A stretch of DNA of 64,000 nucleotides from Rhynchonema sp. JSB1_4 (lineage: Eukaryota; Nematoda; Chromadorea; Monhysterida; Xyalidae): assembly GCA_030248065.1 (NCBI GenBank), contig JASAMV010000035.1, positions 1 through 64,000 on the forward strand, written 5' to 3'. Shown one piece after another: positions 58,665 to 64,000 of the stretch; position 1 is the stretch's first letter; each line of letters opens with the position of its first letter. The notes under the pieces are model-generated. The model searched no databases, had not been told where the DNA came from, and worked only from the letters and a program-made list of their open reading frames with translations. The position numbers and the translations under genes are program-made.

Positions 58665-61600
58665 CCCAACCCACCATGGCGGAAGTGGCCGGTAAGCCGT
58701 TTGTTCGTTTCTTCGTTCAGTGAATGTTCTACACTGGTTCGCAAGAAAACCTCCACATGCAGGGAATAATTATTGACCTACTGTTTACTCTTCTATTCTA
58801 TTTTTGCAGAAGAACTGCCACCGGTGCCGCCGCGAAAATTGGTGAAAGGCGAACGACGCGAGATTGAGGAGGAACTGGCGAATCGCGTGCTGTCCGACAT
58901 CAGTGAGGAGGATGCGGAGGAGATTAGGCACAATGCCAAAAGGATGCAGGACGATCCCGGTACGTTTTACTCCGTTGGCCCCTTGATGTATCTGTCACAC
59001 GTTTCTAAGCGGAGCTTTCGTAAGTAAAAGGTCAATGGCCACCTGGCACAGATTTTGGTCGCCAAAGTCAATTTTCGACAGTTTTTCAATATTCACGTGC
59101 AAACGTTTGTCTTCTGAGATTGAACGAACATGTTTTACGCAGATTGATATAATGAAAATTATGGTCGTCTGAATTGTTGTATTCTAGATTTATTGGATTC
59201 AATCGATAGGAAAGTGGCGCTAATTAACGAAACTTATTCGTTTAACCGTCTATCCTGCAAATTTTCCACCCTTACTTTTCCACAATCACCCGTCAAACTC
59301 CCTTGTCGATTCAGGCGTGTCGGGTCGCATAATCTTCCTTGACCGCGACGTGACGCCGACACCACAGCAAGTGGCTGACAGTCCGACGGGCGCGCCGGTG
59401 GTGAAGACGGGTCTGCACGCGTTGTCGGTCACGTACAGCGACGGGGGCAGTCCGCCGATGCAACTTTCGCCCGGTGCCGGTCCGCCGCGTCCGCCCGCCG
59501 CCCGCGCTCCGCGACCAGCGTCCGCGTCGGCCGCCAAACCCGGTGTCGCCGGCAAACAACCGGTGAAAGTCAGAAAAAAGTCGCCGACACGCGAAGCCGT
59601 CATGGAAGTGATTATTGACCTGAAGAAGGGCCAAGAAGGACAATTGCCACCCCATGAGGAGGTGGGTAATGCACTGTTTGATGCCGGTCATCCCCCCGGG
59701 CGATTGCGGGCACGCAGCACGTTGCATGACGGGCCTCAGGTGAGCATGCCGGTGTGACGAACGGGTGTGTGGTCTGTTTCTATTCTTCTCGTATAGGAAT
59801 TCCATGTTAAATGGAATTCATTCACTTTCAATTTCATTCTTACAGTGAGTTTTTTGCTCGTTTTATAAATTTGGGGTTACTATGAAATTCTGCATGACAG
59901 AACGCGAGTGTGCGTGGTGTTCTACGTCGTCATTCGCTTATTATATGCTTTCCAGTCAAAATGTATTCGCATAACCTCATCGCTGTTCTTGTTTCTGATA
60001 CAAAAACCTTCGTTTAGATCCTTGCATTGCTGTTTTGTTTCATTCGGCTTGTCTGTATTATTCAGCGTATAACGAGAAACCCCCAAAACGCTCCGTGTAA
60101 CCCTGCTCTTTTTTGACCGGCCTTTGTTCCCACACACCAGACTTCAGTGCCTTTATATTTGCCAAGTTTTTTCATTATTTCCATCGATTTAGACCCAATA
60201 TGCGTTTGAGCATGAGCGCCTAAAATATGTAGTGTACGGCATTTTGGGAACACCCTCTGCCCTTTAGCTCTGGCAGTTTGGCAAGCAGTTCATGGCAGAA
60301 ATTATGTTCCCTATTTCCGTTATGTAATCTTTGAGCAATTTGTGTGATCAGGAGTGTCTGAACCCCATATTTGTATCCTACCTATTGACGTAGATATTAG
60401 ATATTCTCCAAAACAATGACGAGTGTGTTCGTGTTTGTTATTTCGGCTGTTGTAGGACCACGAATTTGATGCGTTGATGGCAGAAGTGGAACGAGCCAAG
60501 CAGGACATCAAACGATTCAGGAACACAGCCAGGCTTGAACCCGACCCGGACATCGACTTTGATCGCGACTTTCAGGTGGCATTAACTTCGATTTTGGGTG
60601 CAGCATGTTTTGGTGTTTTGACGTGTTTGGATCTTGGGTGTGATGGTCTTAGTGTTTAGTTTATGTACACGATAGAAAGTAATCAATGCTGTGTATTGTT
60701 GGTTATATCCAGTAGTTTTGTGGGTGATACACAAAATGCAAAATATATATTCCCAGCTACAGCTTGATCGCTCATCAGCCGGAATCCCCCAGTATTGTGC
60801 GCAAACCTGTTCGAAGAAAAATGTGCTTCATTTTAAAGCTGTAAACGGGAACTTTCAGCTCCGACAAAGTCGCGCTTTTTGCAGATGTTCCCGCCTGATA
60901 TCGACTTTGACGAGTACGACTGGGAGTCCTACTATCAGCAAGGCCCCGAGACCTACCTGATGTCCACGCACAACGCAACGTTGTCCGCCCGCATACGCGA
61001 CTACCGTCGTGAACTCTGGGGCGACTCGGCGCCGTTGGTGAATTACGGCATTTTGGGATGGCGCAATCGGGACATTTCCATTCGTGAACGACGCCGATTC
61101 AGCGACGTGGTCAGGGAGGACATAAAACTGCAGAAATCAATGTCGCAACTCGACAATCAGTTGAATCAGACGAAATCGGGCGCCATCAGACGCGTGCACA
61201 GCGATTGCTCGATTGTGGCCACACCAGCAGTGAATGTGTTCAAAAGGGACGGAAGTGCGTGTTGATCTCTCTCATTATTTGCCTTTGTCATTCTATAATA
61301 AACCTGAACTATGTATGAGTAGTGTCTTTCAAGAGCATTCAACTTTACGTTTACCTCGCAATTTTCTTGAAAGAACATGCAACATGTGGAACGATAAAGA
61401 ACATAGCGGTAGATAAGGCACCAACCGTCGGCTCGAACAGAATGAAGTGCTAGGTGCTGTCAAGAAGACTTTGATACACTAGGTCCAAGCCTGAGGTCTT
61501 CTCCCTTTCTATACCGTATGTGACAATGCATGTTATACCTACCTAGTAGTTATGCACTTCAGTTGTGATAGTACTTTTTACTGATGTGCACCTTCTAAAT

Positions 61601-64000
61601 ACTCGCTGACCCGTGAACTTCGCACTCGTTTGCAGCGTACGCGCCGGTGTTCCAAACACGTCTCAAGGACACTTCATTCTCGGTGTACCACGGCGCGACG
61701 TTCACTTGTCACGTGATCGGCAATCCACGACCCGAAATCACCTGGTATCACAATGATGCGCTCGTGGTCGAGGATGCTAGACATCAAATGACTGCTGATG
61801 TTAGTGAAGCAAGGGAAATATGACTTACATATACCTACATGTAAGTAATTGTCTTGAGCCAGACTATTATTCATTTTGGGAAAATCCGATAGGTGCAAAT
61901 AAGAACAGTTACAGTGCATTCAGCGAGTTCAGTTCGAAAAAAATCACATTGATTGATCCCCAAGTTGTTGTACGTATACGTACTTGCAGGGTGCCAAGAT
62001 CACGTTGACCATCAACCCAGCCATTGGCGTCGACGTCGGTGCGTACACGTGCCGAGCGTCGAATGATGTCGGGGTGTCGTCCACGTCAGCACAGCTGAAA
62101 TTGGGAGGTATTGATTGGTCAAATATTTGATCGATTGGTTGATTGTTGATTGGCTGAACCAAACTTTCCAACGCAGATGGTCCCGAGCCCCCATCACGAC
62201 CCGACGTCGAGTTGGCGTCCGACAGCGAAGTGTTCATGATGTGGGATCCACCTGATGTTTCAAATGGAATGGAGGTATATTGATCTGATTCATCATCTGT
62301 GTCTAATCGATAACTTGATTATTCACAGGTCCTATCCTACAAACTCGAATATCGTCAAGCCGGTGACGACCAATGGACCGGTCAATGGCAGTTGATCAGC
62401 GAAGACGTGGAGGAAGAGGCTGTCGTGCTCAGACACCTCGAACCGCAGGTTAGTCGACGTGTAGCTCAGCGGTCGTGTCGTTGAACCTGGGTTCGAAACT
62501 GCACAGGGTCCAACTAGGTAAATTTGTTGCTGATTAATTTAGGGAATCTATCAATTCCGCGTCACCGCACGCAACATCGCCGGTTGGGGCGAGCCTAGCC
62601 TCTCCAGTCGAATTATTCGCACACACCCGAAAGGTGAGGTTTTCAGCATTTTGTTATGGGAAAAATGACTAAAGTGCAAGATACATATTTGCGAAAAATA
62701 TTATAATTGTAAAAAAATTGTCCAGGTGCTCCCAAGCTCAACATTGATGTGCTGAAAGCCGAAGCCTCCCTGAGCGTACTGCATCTGCCGAGCGGCACAG
62801 CAGCAGGTGGAGCGACGGCGTTATCTGAGATCAAAGAGGAAGACGAAGAGTGTGAAGCGGAGGAAGGTGCGTTTCGCTTCCTTTTTATTATTACTTTCTC
62901 TTTTCAATTTCTTGAATGTCTTCATCAATCACAGGGACCAAAGCCGACACTGAGCCTGTCCAACCACAACAGTTAAGCAACGGCACAGTGGATGTGAGCA
63001 ACAAGGGGCCTGTGGGATTGAACGTGATTGACAAACCAGAGGACAGATTTGAACTCGGACCCGAAATATTTAGGTTGTAAACATATTTTTAGCTTGAATG
63101 CACATATTCAGGAAATCCGTGGGAACTGTTCTCATTATTTTGTTCTTTCTTTACGTTGCGTATCGAAAAATTGGCAAATTGACCATACACCCGCAATTGT
63201 GAAACAACGCGCTCGTGCGCTGGCCGTCTAAGAAAACTGCGGAAACTCACTATGTTGTTCGATTTTTCGATCTAGAATAATTATGAAATAAAATAGCGGT
63301 GAATGAAAACGCCTAAACACCCCTTTATCAGCATACTATTTCAGAGGTCGATTCTCCCTAATCCGTGAGGCGGTTGATCGTAAGAGCGGCCATTGCACAG
63401 CGAAATGCATTCTGACACAAGGCGAGGAGCGCAACGACTCGGTGCACGAGTTTGAGATGTTGAGAGAGTTGCGACATGAAAACATTGTGAACTTGCTCGC
63501 TGCTTATGTTAGGTCGGTGAGACTTGCTTTTTTGACCGAGGTGAAATTGGACAAGGTCGGGCCCCTGAGCGGCCTTTCGACAACATCCTGAAATGGCAAC
63601 GTTCCCGAGTGCAATTGCATTTGCACTCACTACACTTGTGAAGATGTTTTTGTGTACAGCACTTTATATGCCCGCCGTCTAGTCGATTCACTGTTGAGCT
63701 ATGAATAAATCGTAATTTTTTCGTTTTGCTTTTGACGCTGTATTTTGTTCGGTAGGGGAATGCGATTAGCTGGAAATATAGGCTGAAAATACATATGCTG
63801 TCTCATGCGACCGTGGCGGAAGATCACTGGCTACTCACGAACGCTCAGTCAACTTTTTTGGAAGCCAAAATTGTGCAGTTCATCATTTCTATTCCAGAGA
63901 TGACTTCGTACTTCTTTTTCTCGAGAAACTGCACGAGCCACTTTTCTACCGATTCTGTGCCACCGACTATTACACGGAAAACAACGCAGCAAGAGTGTCC
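58665..64000 (+). CDS. unc-89: UNC-89 C-terminal unit: linker, Ig, FN3, kinase 2 (partial)
   Basis: Exons 58665-58691, 58810-58959, 59315-59739, 60456-60575, 60885-61254, 61636-61799, 61990-62107, 62177-62274, 62329-62448, 62543-62633, 62726-62866, 62935-63073, 63345-63512 and 63898-64000+. ATG at 58676 (CACCATGGC) is in frame with everything after, and an acceptor-like CTCACTCAG stands 11 nt before it. Order: linker with KGERREIEEELANRVLSDIS (almost as in C. elegans), Ig59, FN3, then the kinase 2 N-lobe. Either this is spliced to the preceding kinase 1 exon, or it is a separate or trans-spliced transcript like the short kinase isoforms of C. elegans. The window ends inside the kinase. Confidence 0.88.
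58810..61254 (+). other. unc-89: Inter-kinase linker of UNC-89
   Basis: Exons 58810-58959, 59315-59739, 60456-60575 and 60885-61254. A Pro/Ala-rich low-complexity part (59450-59545) is followed by EAVMEVIIDLKKGQEGQLPP, matching C. elegans HSMEVLIATKRGKPGFLPP, then DIDFDEYDWESYYQQGPETY and NRDISIRERRRFSDVVRED, also conserved. Function of this linker in this species is unknown. Intron 59740-60455 shows no feature. Confidence 0.9.
61636..62107 (+). other. unc-89: UNC-89 Ig59 between the kinases
   Basis: Exons 61636-61799 and 61990-62107: APVFQTRLKDTSFSVYHGAT, CHVIGNPRPEITWYHNDALV and GAYTCRASNDVGVSSTSAQL. This is the Ig that sits N-terminal to FN3 and kinase 2 in C. elegans. The Cys pair and Trp are intact. 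Confidence 0.93.
62177..62633 (+). other. unc-89: UNC-89 second FN3 domain
   Basis: Exons 62177-62274, 62329-62448 and 62543-62633: RPDVELASDSEVFMMWDPPD, VLSYKLEYRQAGDDQWTGQW and GIYQFRVTARNIAGWGEPSL. It aligns with the C. elegans FN3 before kinase 2. The intron 62449-62542 carries a short tRNA-like sequence. Confidence 0.93.
62726..64000 (+). other. unc-89: UNC-89 kinase 2 with leader, incomplete at window end
   Basis: Exons 62726-62866, 62935-63073, 63345-63512 and 63898 onward. The leader has APKLNIDVLKAEASLSVL and an acidic IKEEDEECEAEE stretch as in C. elegans. The kinase begins RFELGPEIFRGRFSLIREAV (degenerate glycine loop, close to C. elegans GRFSVIRDAV), VAIK-type lysine in CTAKCIL, helix C EFEMLRELRHENIVNLL, hinge LLFLEKLHEPLF. 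Catalytic and activation segments lie beyond 64000, so activity cannot be judged. Confidence 0.92.

Overview
The window is animal nuclear DNA, most likely from a nematode. About 56 kb of the + strand is one giant muscle gene, the orthologue of C. elegans unc-89 (obscurin). The order SH3, DH, PH, a long Ig array, FN3, kinase 1, Ig, FN3, kinase 2 is the invertebrate UNC-89 layout; vertebrate obscurins carry their RhoGEF module near the other end. Many blocks read almost like the C. elegans protein as I recall it. Introns are numerous and mostly end in TTTCAG or TTNCAG, as in nematodes. I cannot name the species.

Layout. 1-3700: a serpin gene on the - strand whose reactive-centre/C-terminal part is not visible; a small inverted-repeat transposon sits where its 3' end should continue. 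3701-7611: intergenic sequence between divergent genes, with one foldback MITE. 7612-12851: UNC-89 N-terminus, SH3, DH and PH. 14587-15357: a candidate alternative first exon and a Ser/Pro-rich linker. 15715-21290: Ig1 to Ig13, including a 2.5 kb exon. 21519-26199: eleven single-exon Ig cassettes, ten of them exactly 291 nt and all in the same phase, three nearly identical. 26397-30443: a 4 kb intronless exon with six Ig domains and about thirty 15-residue KKRKES-type repeats. 30629-45858: the rest of the Ig array (to about Ig56). 45921-47409: FN3 and two Ig domains. 47504-58374: kinase 1, degenerate and split by a 6.5 kb transposon-filled intron, then an in-frame stop and an AATAAA signal. 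58665-64000: linker, Ig, FN3 and the start of kinase 2, which continues past the window. I count about 59 Ig domains.

UNC-89/obscurin is an M-line protein of muscle: it organises thick filaments, signals through its RhoGEF module, and carries two C-terminal kinase domains. Here the gene appears to have several modular outputs: full length; a form starting at 14587 without SH3-DH-PH; variable numbers of Ig cassettes; an end after kinase 1; and a separate unit with kinase 2 starting near 58665. Introns and flanks hold many non-autonomous DNA transposons (Tc1/mariner-, hAT- and Harbinger-like, a Helitron-like element, and large foldback elements). No rRNA, CRISPR array or bacterial operon signal was seen. 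Exon borders are read by eye from GT/AG sites and reading frame, so individual borders may be off by a few bases.
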